A stretch of DNA of 64,000 bases, taken from positions 1 through 64,000 of the forward strand of contig NZ_SBJH01000062.1 in assembly GCF_004368405.1 (NCBI RefSeq), read 5' to 3'. A model generated the notes under the pieces. It was not told the origin of the DNA. It saw only the letters and a list, made by a program, of their open reading frames with translations, and did not search any database. Position numbers and translations under genes: made by a program. How positions within the stretch are numbered: the first letter of the stretch is position 1; every line of letters begins with the position of its first letter. This DNA comes from Olivibacter sp. XZL3 (GTDB lineage: Bacteria; Bacteroidota; Bacteroidia; Sphingobacteriales; Sphingobacteriaceae). Below, piece after piece: positions 9,801-17,560 of the stretch.

Positions 9801-10375
9801 TCTCCCACTACTACACCATCACGTATCAGCGTTTCAAAGGAAACGTAAGACACTTCCAGGGTATAGGTGCCTGCCGGTATAGATATTAAATAATTTCCCT
9901 CCTCGTTTGCAACAGTGCTTCTATTTAGTTCGCGGATACGGACACTCGCTCCGGGCAAGGCCATGCCCTGCTCGTCCACGATTTTTCCCGAGAGTGGCAT
10001 CATTTGTCTTGGCGGGTTATAGGTAACCACCAAATTGTTCCCTTGTTGCTCATAACGGGTATGTGTCTGTGCCGATATTTTTTTCAACGCTTCTGCCAAG
10101 GTTCCCTCCACTTCTAGAGAAAGGGGTTGATTTTTAGGAATAGCACCATCGCTATATACAAAACGGAAATCACTTTCCTGTTCGAGCTGTTGCAACACTT
10201 CTTTAAGTGATTTGTTACGGACATGTAGTTTGACGTTTGTCTTTGACAGCTCTTGCGCTTTCGCTGTATTGGCACAAACAAGACCATAGCTCCACAGCAC
10301 AACCAACATAGCAAAGCAGCAGGCGCCAATCGCTTTCAGCATAAAAATTAGATAGTTAGGTACGCTCTTTTTCAT
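6860..10375 (-). CDS. SusC/RagA-type TonB-linked outer membrane receptor with STN domain (locus A)
   Basis: A 1171-residue outer-membrane import channel driven by TonB. In order: signal sequence (about residues 1-40), an STN secretin/TonB N-terminal domain (about 45-115) that signals to FecR, a carboxypeptidase-like regulatory domain (about 125-215, SGKIVDEQGMALPGASVRI), the hallmark LNEVVVVGYGTQKK start of the plug, plug motifs DPSTLNPNDIESVSVLKDASSAAVYGSRG-like (about 290-335) and a long beta-barrel ending in an aromatic-rich SVSFNLLINF. The STN domain fits with the FecR and ECF sigma genes upstream in the same operon: ligand binding should release the sigma factor and raise transcription. 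The adjacent SusD forms the lid of the transporter. Confidence 0.95.
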   Translation of the reverse strand: MKKSVPNYLIFMLKAIGACCFAMLVVLWSYGLVCANTAKAQELSKTNVKLHVRNKSLKEVLQQLEQESDFRFVYSDGAIPKNQPLSLEVEGTLAEALKKISAQTHTRYEQQGNNLVVTYNPPRQMMPLSGKIVDEQGMALPGASVRIRELNRSTVANEEGNYLISIPAGTYTLEVSYVSFETLIRDGVVVGEGKPTVADFQLKAKGGELNEVVVVGYGTQKKVNLTGAVDQVGSEVFEGRVAANATQMLAGAIPNLNINLQDGKPTRSPSYNVRGTTSIGQGGSALILIDGVEGDPSTLNPNDIESVSVLKDASSAAVYGSRGTFGVVLITTKKAALGKTSFTYSGNTSLQDLTTRPDFVTDGYTYASHFFEAYNAWNNYSSVPSKLNKTQIFTLDWLEEFRRRKEQGITEEVTVNENGEYVYYGNEDYYGTLLKDKTWAHDHNISVSGTTEKADFYLSGRLYDYNGIYRYNTDNYNSYNLRAKGGLQVTDWLRISNNMDYNLSKYHDPQTAGEGGNIWRNIDDEGHPTSPIFNPDGTLSYSAAYTVGDFIYGKNGVDTQNDNLRNTTSFETKFFDNSFHVRGDFTFRNRDYSSTRIRVPVPYSVKEGETLLLQTSFNDNIYQISEKDRYMFTNLYADYEKTWGDHYFKGLVGYNYEQRTYDATYITKNGLLTENTENINLALGESVTATAAYNKYRIAGVFFRANYIYKDKYLFEVNGRYDGSSKFPTDEQWAFFPSASVGWRLSQESFWNVNPRAISDVKVRASYGSLGNGNIDPYTFLNTYNINTQGLVLNGAKNPVTRVPTVLPDNLTWETARTANFGLDLSALNNKLTFTGDIYTRKTLDMYTVGPTLPDVFGAASPKGNYADLTTNGYEIAIGYSDQFNIASKPFHFSVKAGLADYRSTIDRYNNSTGVIDDYYAGQRVGDIWGYVTQGLFQSQEEIDAAPSQTLIKSSNSGLVYPGDVRFADLDGNGVIDYGSNTLGDHGDKTIIGNTEPRYIYNFNLNLNYSNFYFSAFFQGVGRQHWYPSNESIFWGQFNRPYNDLPTWHLNNYWTEDNRGAYLPRYAGYNTSVQSTAQTRYLQNVAYLRLRNLQIGYNLPKAFIEKAGLQAVRVGLSGENLFTWSPLYKHTKDIDVANIGESDEDVSDSNSGDGFNYPSMRSVSFNLLINF

Positions 10376-10468
10376 TGAAATAATTATTAATGTATCGTTC
10401 GTTTTTAGGCATTACTTATAAATGTGTTATTCTCAATTGTATGCATTAAAGCTATTGTCTTCCACGAT

Positions 10469-11458
10469 TCACTTAATGTAAACCTGGTCGTTTTCGATGT
10501 TATAAGTAAATGGACTACTTTTGCTCAGCATATCCAGCACTTTATTGATGGCTAAGCCCTTAAACTCGCCCGTAAAGCGGCGCTTTAACAAGGCTTTGTT
10601 GTGAATGTGAATATGTACGCCATACCATTTTTCCAACAAAGCGGCTACCTCTTCAAAACGCTGCTCATTAAAAGCCAACACTTCTTTACGCCAAAGCCCC
10701 CAATAATCCTTTTCCTGGATTGCCGAAACTTCGCTTGTCGCTGTCCTTTTATTGTAATTGATTTTTTCTCCCGGTTTCAAAAGCGACGAAGAGGATCCGT
10801 CGTCAATGCGCACTGAACCCGTTATTAAGGCTACAAAAAGATTTTCATCTTCTTCAAAGGCTCGCACATTGAATGAAGTGCCCAATACGTACGTTTTCAA
10901 CTGCTGACTGCGGACGATAAAGGGCCTTAACTCGTCGGGCGCTACCTCAAAAAACGCTTCCCCGATCAATTCGATTTCCCGTTTATCCTTGTTATACGTA
11001 TTATCGTAGCGCAAGACGCTCCCTGCGTTCAAGTGAATCTGCGTGCCGTCCGGCAACGTGGCTTTCTTCTTTTCGCCGTAGTTCGTTTTAATCTCAGCAA
11101 TATGGGATGCTTCCGCCGGCGCAAACTTCACCTGTTGGGACGAGCGGTAAAACAAAGCCAACCCAATTAACACCACAATGCTTGCTGCTGCGGCCCAGAA
11201 AGGAGCAACCCTCCGCTTTGTCGGCCTTTCAGGTATCACGACTTTGCCCATTACTGAAGCAATCCGCCTTTTTCCCGCGGGTGTTAATGGCGCATACTCA
11301 AAACACTCTGTTTCAGCCCATAGTTCGCGCAATAGTGCTTCCACGTGATCCTTATACTCAGGGTCCTGTAGCAGGCTAAAAAACAGCGCCTCCTCCTGAC
11401 TATTTAAGGATTGATTTCTATACTTCCTAAACAGTTCTTGTAATAAAGTTTCATTCAT
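10469..11458 (-). CDS. FecR-family anti-sigma factor (locus A)
   Basis: A 329-residue single-pass inner-membrane regulator. The N-terminal cytoplasmic part (about residues 1-82) should hold the sigma factor. A membrane helix lies at about 85-105 (PFWAAAASIVVLIGLALFY), followed by the periplasmic FecR domain (about 120-220; TLPDGTQIHLNAGSVLRYD, GEAFFEVAPDELRPFIV, VLGTSFNVRAF) and a C-terminal DUF4974-type domain (about 255-329, FEEVAALLEKWYGV). It lies between the ECF sigma gene and SusC, and the STN domain of that SusC is the expected contact. Length and domain order are normal for Bacteroidota FecR. Confidence 0.92.
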   Translation of the reverse strand: MNETLLQELFRKYRNQSLNSQEEALFFSLLQDPEYKDHVEALLRELWAETECFEYAPLTPAGKRRIASVMGKVVIPERPTKRRVAPFWAAAASIVVLIGLALFYRSSQQVKFAPAEASHIAEIKTNYGEKKKATLPDGTQIHLNAGSVLRYDNTYNKDKREIELIGEAFFEVAPDELRPFIVRSQQLKTYVLGTSFNVRAFEEDENLFVALITGSVRIDDGSSSSLLKPGEKINYNKRTATSEVSAIQEKDYWGLWRKEVLAFNEQRFEEVAALLEKWYGVHIHIHNKALLKRRFTGEFKGLAINKVLDMLSKSSPFTYNIENDQVYIK

Positions 11459-11582
11459 CTATTAAGATGACAGAGCGCCCCCTTAAAAGAGCTACGCTCA
11501 ACAATTAAGCTTTATTTAAATATTTGTTAAGAGAATGTAAAGAGGCGCAAACTAGCCGAAAGCATAGACCAGGATAATAGAT

Positions 11583-12173
11583 TTATTTGTTAGTCCAAAA
11601 GGAATAAAGAACAAGAAAAAGCGTTTGCTCAGCGAGGGACTTGCGTAGAATTGAATAGGATTTCTTCAATTGATTCTTTACCGTATGGATGGAAAGGTTA
11701 TAACGGTTGGCGATTTCCTCATTACTCAAGCCCTCGTCGCGCTTCGAAATAAATATTTGTTGGCATTTTTCAGGCATTTGTGCTACCGCTTCGTCCACCC
11801 AGCGATAAAGTTCGATACTATCGCTTGTCTCAGCTTCTATTAACCAGTCCCTTTCACGCGCATAGTGGGCTTCGCGCGCGGCCCTTGCATTTAATTCCTT
11901 CAATAAATTGATGGCTTTGTTTCTTCCCAAGGTATACATCCAAGCGGCTATCGAATCAATTTCTCCCAGACTATCCCTCCCTTCCCAAATCTTAACAAAA
12001 ACATCCTGCGTGATCTCTTCTGCCAGCTCCGTAACATTTACCAAGCGAAGGATAAATTGGAACACTCTTTCTCCATAGCGCATCATTAAGCTTTCTAATG
12101 CATATACATTGCCCTGCTTAATCTCCGACATTAGTTGTTTTTCTTGCTGCCGAGATATGACTGGTTGATTCAT
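11583..12173 (-). CDS. FecI-type ECF sigma factor (locus A)
   Basis: A 196-residue ECF sigma factor. Sigma region 2 is seen at about residues 24-95 (LAEEITQDVFVKIWEGR, AAWMYTLGRNKAINLL) and region 4 at about 125-180 (MPEKCQQIFISKRDEGLSNEEIANRYNLSIHTVKNQL). It should recruit RNA polymerase to the SusC promoter of locus A when released by the FecR encoded next. It is divergent from a second FecI-type gene (start 12460), so two import loci share one 286-bp control region. A TACTTTTG element lies 27 nt upstream of its ATG. Confidence 0.93.
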   Translation of the reverse strand: MNQPVISRQQEKQLMSEIKQGNVYALESLMMRYGERVFQFILRLVNVTELAEEITQDVFVKIWEGRDSLGEIDSIAAWMYTLGRNKAINLLKELNARAAREAHYARERDWLIEAETSDSIELYRWVDEAVAQMPEKCQQIFISKRDEGLSNEEIANRYNLSIHTVKNQLKKSYSILRKSLAEQTLFLVLYSFWTNK

Positions 12174-12199
12174 AAGACACCCTTTTTCAGATTATGGGG

Positions 12200-12207
12200 C
12201 AAAAGTA
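12200..12207 (-). promoter_or_regulatory. -7 promoter element of the locus A sigma gene
   Basis: The minus strand reads TACTTTTG, an exact TAnnTTTG match, 27 nt upstream of the start codon at 12173. No TTTG stands at the ideal distance for a -33 box. Confidence 0.5.
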
Positions 12208-12430
12208 AGCATGCAATATTATCTTAATGTTATGTTGGGGAATTGTATAGAAAGGAAGGTATAATTTGTCGCTTAATGGCAGCGACACCGCCAACTACTT
12301 TTTTCATCCAAGGAAAAGAACATATATTAAAAGTAACAAAAAAACCTTCCGTTTGGACACCGCTACAGCAAATAAACAAACCATAACATCAACATAACAA
12401 CCCCTTAACAAGAAATTAAAGCGCGGTCTC

Positions 12431-12438
12431 TAGCTTTG
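12431..12438 (+). promoter_or_regulatory. -7 promoter element of the locus B sigma gene
   Basis: The plus strand reads TAGCTTTG, an exact TAnnTTTG match. Its last bases form the in-frame TTG that the longest reading of the sigma gene would use as start. If this is the promoter, transcription begins near 12445 and translation must start at the ATG at 12460, giving a leader of only about 15 nt. Confidence 0.5.
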
Positions 12439-12459
12439 CACCCGAACACGTCTAGCCTT

Positions 12460-13026
12460 ATGTTTGGTTCCACCTTAGAAGAACTTTTCCAACGCACCAA
12501 AGCCGGCGATTCCGTCGCGTTTACGGCATTGTACAGACATACCTGGCAAAAGCTCTATCAGTTAGCCTTGCGTAAAACTCAATCTGACGAAGAGGCAAAA
12601 GATATTGTGCAAGAGATCTACATACAGTTATGGCAGAAAAAGGAAAGCATTGATATCCGCGGTTCGGTAGAGGCTTACCTCTACAGCATGACGAAATATG
12701 AAATTGTAAAAAGAATACAAAGCTCCCTAAAGGACGAAGCCCGTCGATTTGACTACCGTCAGCTTATTGACGATTTTTCCCTTCCAAGTGACCAGCACGT
12801 GTTTGCCAACGAGCTCGAAAAACAGCTTAACAAGGAGGTGGACGCTCTACCCACCAAGCAACAACACATTTACCGCCTGCATCAAGAGGATAACCGCAGT
12901 ACCCAAGAGATCGCACGGGAGCTGGGACTTGCCGAACAAACCGTCAAAAATCAACTGGTACACGCCAAACGTAAAATACGCTTAGCACTCAAAGAATATA
13001 TGCTGTCGGCCATACTCTTTTTTTAA
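12460..13026 (+). CDS. FecI-type ECF sigma factor (locus B)
   Basis: A 188-residue ECF sigma factor from the ATG at 12460. A TTG 24 nt upstream is in frame but overlaps the likely -7 element. Region 2 is at about residues 15-90 (DEEAKDIVQEIYIQLWQKK) and region 4 at about 125-180 (LPTKQQHIYRLHQEDNRSTQEIARELGLAEQTVKNQLVHAKRKI-type helix-turn-helix). It controls the plus-strand operon with FecR, SusC, SusD and a metallophosphoesterase. It is divergent from the locus A sigma gene and differs clearly from it in sequence, so the two probably answer to different ligands. Confidence 0.92.
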   Translation: MFGSTLEELFQRTKAGDSVAFTALYRHTWQKLYQLALRKTQSDEEAKDIVQEIYIQLWQKKESIDIRGSVEAYLYSMTKYEIVKRIQSSLKDEARRFDYRQLIDDFSLPSDQHVFANELEKQLNKEVDALPTKQQHIYRLHQEDNRSTQEIARELGLAEQTVKNQLVHAKRKIRLALKEYMLSAILFF

Positions 13027-13130
13027 CCCCCCCCTTCACACAAAACACATAATCTCTTAACAATTTAATAACCCCACCTCATTGGTACCGCACCTCGCAT
13101 TTATACTCATAGAGATAAACGCGCGCATAC

Positions 13131-14102
13131 ATGGATCAAGAGAAGATACACAGTTTATTAGAAAAATACTTAAACGGCACTTGTAGCCAACAAGAAAAAG
13201 AATCGATCGACGCTTGGTTTGAATCCGACCGCCATCGTGATCGTGTCTTAACGAAGGGGAAAGCCATGGAACTCGAAGAGGAGATTCTCACCCATGTTAA
13301 AAATCGCCTTTCCTTGCCGACCGGCCAACGAAACAGACGGCGATCCCTGTGGTTTAGTACTGGCATCGCTGCCTCCATCCTATTACTCCTAGGCGGATTG
13401 ATTTTCTTTACCATGCACCATCGCAATAGGGAACAGGACAAACAGCCGACAGCCAAGCTGTTCACTTTTCATACCGAACCTGGACAAAAGGCCAAGCTCC
13501 GGTTACCCGACAGCAGTATTGTGTGGCTAAACGGCAATACGGCTATCCGCTATGATCAAAAATTCACCGGAGCTACGCGGGCCATCTACCTCGATAGTGG
13601 CGAGGCATTTTTTGAGGTACACCCTCATCCACGGAAACCTTTTATTGTCCATACGGCCGAGCTACAAACACAGGTGCTAGGCACCTCTTTTAATATCCAG
13701 GTAAAGGATCACCGAAATCAGTACATTTTAAGTATCAATACTGGAAAAGTAAATCTCATCCACAGCCAGCACAAACTTCCGAACACCTTGCTTTCAGCCG
13801 GTCAGGAATTCAGCTATCATTATAACAAGGATACCTATAAAATTCAGCCAATTCAACCTGGCAACGAACATGCTTGGATCTATAATGAACTCGTATTCCA
13901 AAACGCCTCCTGGAAAAAGGTCGTTGCACAACTGGAAACCTGGTACGGCATCCGCATTCATTTAAACCTACAAAAAGGGCGACATGAAACATTTACCGCA
14001 CGCTTTGAAGATCCGACACTGGAGTCGGTGTTGAAAGCGCTTCAGAAAATTAATCGATTCCGCTACACCATCAACAAAAAGGAGGTTCATATTTCAAACT
14101 AA
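13131..14102 (+). CDS. FecR-family anti-sigma factor (locus B)
   Basis: A 323-residue single-pass regulator. A cytoplasmic N-terminal part (EKYLNGTCSQQEKESIDAWF) is followed by a membrane helix at about residues 82-101 (STGIAASILLLLGGLIFFTM), the FecR domain (about 110-215; LRLPDSSIVWLNGNTAIRYD, GEAFFEVHPHPRKPFIVHT, VLGTSFNIQV) and the C-terminal DUF4974-type domain (about 245-323, WKKVVAQLETWYGIRI). It lies 104 nt after the sigma gene and 91 nt before the STN-bearing SusC, with a strong hairpin in that second gap. Confidence 0.92.
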   Translation: MDQEKIHSLLEKYLNGTCSQQEKESIDAWFESDRHRDRVLTKGKAMELEEEILTHVKNRLSLPTGQRNRRRSLWFSTGIAASILLLLGGLIFFTMHHRNREQDKQPTAKLFTFHTEPGQKAKLRLPDSSIVWLNGNTAIRYDQKFTGATRAIYLDSGEAFFEVHPHPRKPFIVHTAELQTQVLGTSFNIQVKDHRNQYILSINTGKVNLIHSQHKLPNTLLSAGQEFSYHYNKDTYKIQPIQPGNEHAWIYNELVFQNASWKKVVAQLETWYGIRIHLNLQKGRHETFTARFEDPTLESVLKALQKINRFRYTINKKEVHISN

Positions 14103-14115
14103 CGCCGAACAAAAA

Positions 14116-14142
14116 ACCGAAACTGTTGACAGCAGTTTCGGT
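14116..14142 (+). promoter_or_regulatory. Intercistronic hairpin between fecR and susC of locus B
   Basis: A perfect 10-bp inverted repeat, ACCGAAACTG (14116-14125) and CAGTTTCGGT (14133-14142), with a 7-nt loop. It lies 14 nt past the FecR stop and 52 nt before the SusC start. There is no long T-run after it. It could be an mRNA stability or processing element, a partial terminator that lowers regulator-driven read-through into SusC, or a protein-binding palindrome. Confidence 0.6.
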
Positions 14143-14193
14143 CAATCCATTTTCAATCGTTCTTCCAAAAACAAATCAAAAACAAATAAAGAT

Positions 14194-17100
14194 ATGCCAA
14201 AAACACGAATACTGGTCATTTATTTCATTTCATTTATGAAGTTATCATGCATTACTCTCCTTACCTTGCTATCAATGGCTGGCACCCTGTTAGCACATAA
14301 AAGCGAGGCGCAACAAACGAGCAGCACAATTATCCATTTTAAATCAAAAAAACTTTCCTTAGAGGAAGTGCTGCAAACGATCCAGGCGCAATCGGATTTC
14401 AATCTTATATACAGTCCCACCCAAATCAACGGTCGAGCTCTCGTTAGTCTCCCTAATCAGCGTACTTCCTTGGATGAACTGTTAGCACATTTAGCCGAAA
14501 ATGCCGCCGTGGTACCTGAAGTAAACAAGGGTAATATCTATATCAACCGAAAGCAACAGCCTGGCAGGCTTGTTGGTGTCGTTAAAGATACCGAAGGTAA
14601 CCCCCTTATCGGCGCAAGCGTGAGCTTAGTGGGTACTAACGCCGGAACCATGACCAAAGAAGACGGCAGCTTTACGCTGCAAGCCAGTCCCGGCACCTAC
14701 ACCTTGCGCGTGAGTTACATTGGCTATGAACCTTATGAGCAAAGAGGCGTAAACATCTTAGAGAACAAGGAAACGCAATTACAGGTAAGCCTTCGAGGTA
14801 CGGGCCAGTTGCAAGAGGTGGTAGTTAGTTACGGTACGCAGCGCCGGCGCGAAATTACAGGAGCTTTGCAAGAGCTCAGCACCGAGAACCTGCAAGACAT
14901 GCCCGTCAATCAATTTGCACAGCAACTACAGGGAAAATTAGCCGGCGTTCAGATTTACCAAACTTCGGGACAGCCGGGCCGCGGAATGTCGTGGCGTATT
15001 CGCAACGCAGCTTCTTTATCTTCGGGTAATTCGCCCCTTTTCGTTATAGACGGCATGCCCATCACCGGAAGTATCAACAACATCAATCCCGCAGAAATTG
15101 AATCCTTTACCGTTTTGAAAGATGCCTCGGCTACCGCTTTATACGGATCAAGAGCTTCCAATGGTGTCATTCTCATCACTACCAAACACGCAAAACCGGG
15201 CGACCAAACGAAGGTGGAGCTTAACAGTAATTACGGTATACAAACCATTCCGAGCCGTGGCGTACCGGTTATGATGAATGCCCGCCAATATGCAACTTTC
15301 ATGAACGAGCGGTATCAGGATATGATTCGCTATGAAGGCTATACAGGTGAAATTCCGGAGGTTTATCAAAATCCGGAACAGTATGGCGAAGGCACCGATT
15401 GGTTTGACCTGCTTACGCGTACGGCGCCTATACAACAGTACGATGTGAGTTTCACCAGCGCAGGGAAGCATTCGACCTCCTCTGTTATTGCAGGTTACCA
15501 AAACCAACAAGGGGTGGTCATCAATAGCGGAACCCAACTTTATTCGATTCGCATCAACCAAGACTATAACCTCTTTGACGATAAGTTGAAAGTCGGATTT
15601 AATCTAGCTCCCAGCTACCGATTAGACCATAATAATCGTTTGGAAGATGGTATCCAGGGGATTGTACAGAAGACCTCTGAAGCCAGCCCGCTGATCAGCC
15701 CCTATGATGAAAACGGCAATCTTGTTAAACACGCCCATTCGCCCGGTATGGTAAGCTATATCAACCCTTTGGCCCGCTATTCTGAAGTGATAGACGACTA
15801 CACTACCACACGCATTTTGGGTAATGCACACCTTAACTATCAGATCTGGGATGGGCTCAGCTTAAAAGGTTTGTTAGGTGTAGATAAAGGCGACGAAATG
15901 CGGCAGTTCTTTTCGCCTGCACTGATTAATGGAGACGACATCTCTACCGGCACCAGCAGTTCAGTAACGAACTACAGCTATACGGCCGAAGCCAACCTCA
16001 ATTACAATAAGCGTTGGAAAGCACATTCAATCGACGTATTGGCCGGCTATTCATATCAATCATTCGAACAAAAAAGCAATACGGTTACGGGAAGAAATTT
16101 TGCAAGCGACGAGGTGCCTTACCTGAACGTTGCGGCCAACATTACCGGAGGCTCCAGTAACGCAACCGACTACGGTTTGGTTTCCTATTTAGGTCGCGTC
16201 AATTACAGCTTCAAAAATCGCTATCTATTAAGTGCGTCTATGCGCCGCGACGGTTCGAGCCGTTTCGGTCGCGATCAAAAATATGGGTCCTTCCCTTCTT
16301 TTTCCCTTGGTTGGATCTTGAGCGATGAAACCTTTATGCAAGCTTGGAGCGGAACGCTTAGCCTGCTCAAGCTGCGCAGTAGCTACGGTATTACAGGTAA
16401 TAATAACATTGGAAATTATACTCACATTGCCCAGTTAGGTACTTCCAACTATGTGGTTAACGGAGGACTTGCACCGGGCACCACCATCACCACCTTAGGC
16501 AATACCAATCTTGCTTGGGAACGCAGCAAGCAATTCGATCTCGGCGTGGATGCCTCTTTCTTTGATGATAAGCTTTTCTTTACTTACGATTACTATCACA
16601 AGTTGTCGGACGGTCTCATTCAAGCGCGCCCAATACCGCAAGGTTCGGGCTACAGCAACATCACTTCCAATGTCGGCGAGATTAAATTCTGGGGCCACGA
16701 AGTGACCTTAGGTGGTCAGTTGGATTTTGGAAAGCTCAGCTGGAACACCGCCTTCAATATATCCTTTAACCGAAACCGTATCGAATCACTTGTAAGTCCG
16801 GGTTATTTCCGCAGAAATAACACAACAAGTGCCGACTATTATCGCAACCAGGAAGGGTACCCACTTGGCATGTTCTACGGTTACATCTTCGAAGGCCTTT
16901 ATAAAGACGCCGAAGACCTTGCTAATTCAGCCAAAGAAGCGAACTCCGATGTAGGCACTATTAAAATGCGCGACATGAATGATGATGGCATCATCAATGA
17001 AAACGATCGCACTTTTATCGGTGATCCCAATCCCAACTTCCTCTTTGGATTCACCAACAACTTCACCTACAAACAATTCGATCTAGGCATTTCAATGGCC

Positions 17101-17538
17101 GGTGCAGTGGGAGGCGATATTATTCTCCCGGCCAAGTGGGCCTACCTTACCAATATGGATGGCGCGCGTAACCTATTGGCAGAAGCAGCCGATCGTTGGC
17201 GTTCGCCTGAAGATCCAGGATCGGGCAAATTTCCGCGTACCAAGACGGGTTCGACAGGTATCGGTCGACAAGTCAATTCACAATGGGTGGAAGATGGTTC
17301 ATATCTAGCCATGAAGAATATCACGCTCGGCTACCGATATCCTGTTAAGCGCCTTGGTCCTATTAAACAAATAAGGGTTTATACGTCCATACAGAACGTA
17401 TTTTTCATAACAAACTATTCCGGTATGAATCCCGAAATCAGCTTGAACGGACTGGATGGTGCCAGCATTGGCATTGACGAGAACGCCTATCCCGTTCCTC
17501 GTACTGTCTCCTTCGGCTTAAATGTCTTATTCCAATAA
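14194..17538 (+). CDS. SusC/RagA-type TonB-linked outer membrane receptor with STN domain (locus B)
   Basis: A 1114-residue TonB-driven import channel. It has a signal sequence (about residues 1-40), an STN domain (about 45-115; FKSKKLSLEEVLQTIQAQSD), a carboxypeptidase-like domain (about 128-210; LVGVVKDTEGNPLIGASVSL), the plug starting LQEVVVSYGTQRRREITGA, plug motifs NINPAEIESFTVLKDASATA and LYGSRASNGVILITTK, and the barrel ending VSFGLNVLFQ. The usual VVVGYG motif reads VVVSYG here. The STN domain matches control by the FecR and sigma encoded upstream. The SusD gene follows directly and its longest frame overlaps this stop. Confidence 0.95.
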   Translation: MPKTRILVIYFISFMKLSCITLLTLLSMAGTLLAHKSEAQQTSSTIIHFKSKKLSLEEVLQTIQAQSDFNLIYSPTQINGRALVSLPNQRTSLDELLAHLAENAAVVPEVNKGNIYINRKQQPGRLVGVVKDTEGNPLIGASVSLVGTNAGTMTKEDGSFTLQASPGTYTLRVSYIGYEPYEQRGVNILENKETQLQVSLRGTGQLQEVVVSYGTQRRREITGALQELSTENLQDMPVNQFAQQLQGKLAGVQIYQTSGQPGRGMSWRIRNAASLSSGNSPLFVIDGMPITGSINNINPAEIESFTVLKDASATALYGSRASNGVILITTKHAKPGDQTKVELNSNYGIQTIPSRGVPVMMNARQYATFMNERYQDMIRYEGYTGEIPEVYQNPEQYGEGTDWFDLLTRTAPIQQYDVSFTSAGKHSTSSVIAGYQNQQGVVINSGTQLYSIRINQDYNLFDDKLKVGFNLAPSYRLDHNNRLEDGIQGIVQKTSEASPLISPYDENGNLVKHAHSPGMVSYINPLARYSEVIDDYTTTRILGNAHLNYQIWDGLSLKGLLGVDKGDEMRQFFSPALINGDDISTGTSSSVTNYSYTAEANLNYNKRWKAHSIDVLAGYSYQSFEQKSNTVTGRNFASDEVPYLNVAANITGGSSNATDYGLVSYLGRVNYSFKNRYLLSASMRRDGSSRFGRDQKYGSFPSFSLGWILSDETFMQAWSGTLSLLKLRSSYGITGNNNIGNYTHIAQLGTSNYVVNGGLAPGTTITTLGNTNLAWERSKQFDLGVDASFFDDKLFFTYDYYHKLSDGLIQARPIPQGSGYSNITSNVGEIKFWGHEVTLGGQLDFGKLSWNTAFNISFNRNRIESLVSPGYFRRNNTTSADYYRNQEGYPLGMFYGYIFEGLYKDAEDLANSAKEANSDVGTIKMRDMNDDGIINENDRTFIGDPNPNFLFGFTNNFTYKQFDLGISMAGAVGGDIILPAKWAYLTNMDGARNLLAEAADRWRSPEDPGSGKFPRTKTGSTGIGRQVNSQWVEDGSYLAMKNITLGYRYPVKRLGPIKQIRVYTSIQNVFFITNYSGMNPEISLNGLDGASIGIDENAYPVPRTVSFGLNVLFQ

Positions 17539-17560
17539 ACGCAACATAAAAACAGAAAAT

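Noticed and set aside
13027-13033. Run of seven C after the locus B sigma gene as a phase-variation tract
   Set aside because: It lies just after the stop codon and outside any promoter spacer, so slippage would not change a product.
15148-15561. 137-codon open frame on the minus strand in susC of locus B
   Set aside because: It is an antisense shadow. Similar frames at 33083-33508, 40532-40975 and 44582-45013 were dropped for the same reason.
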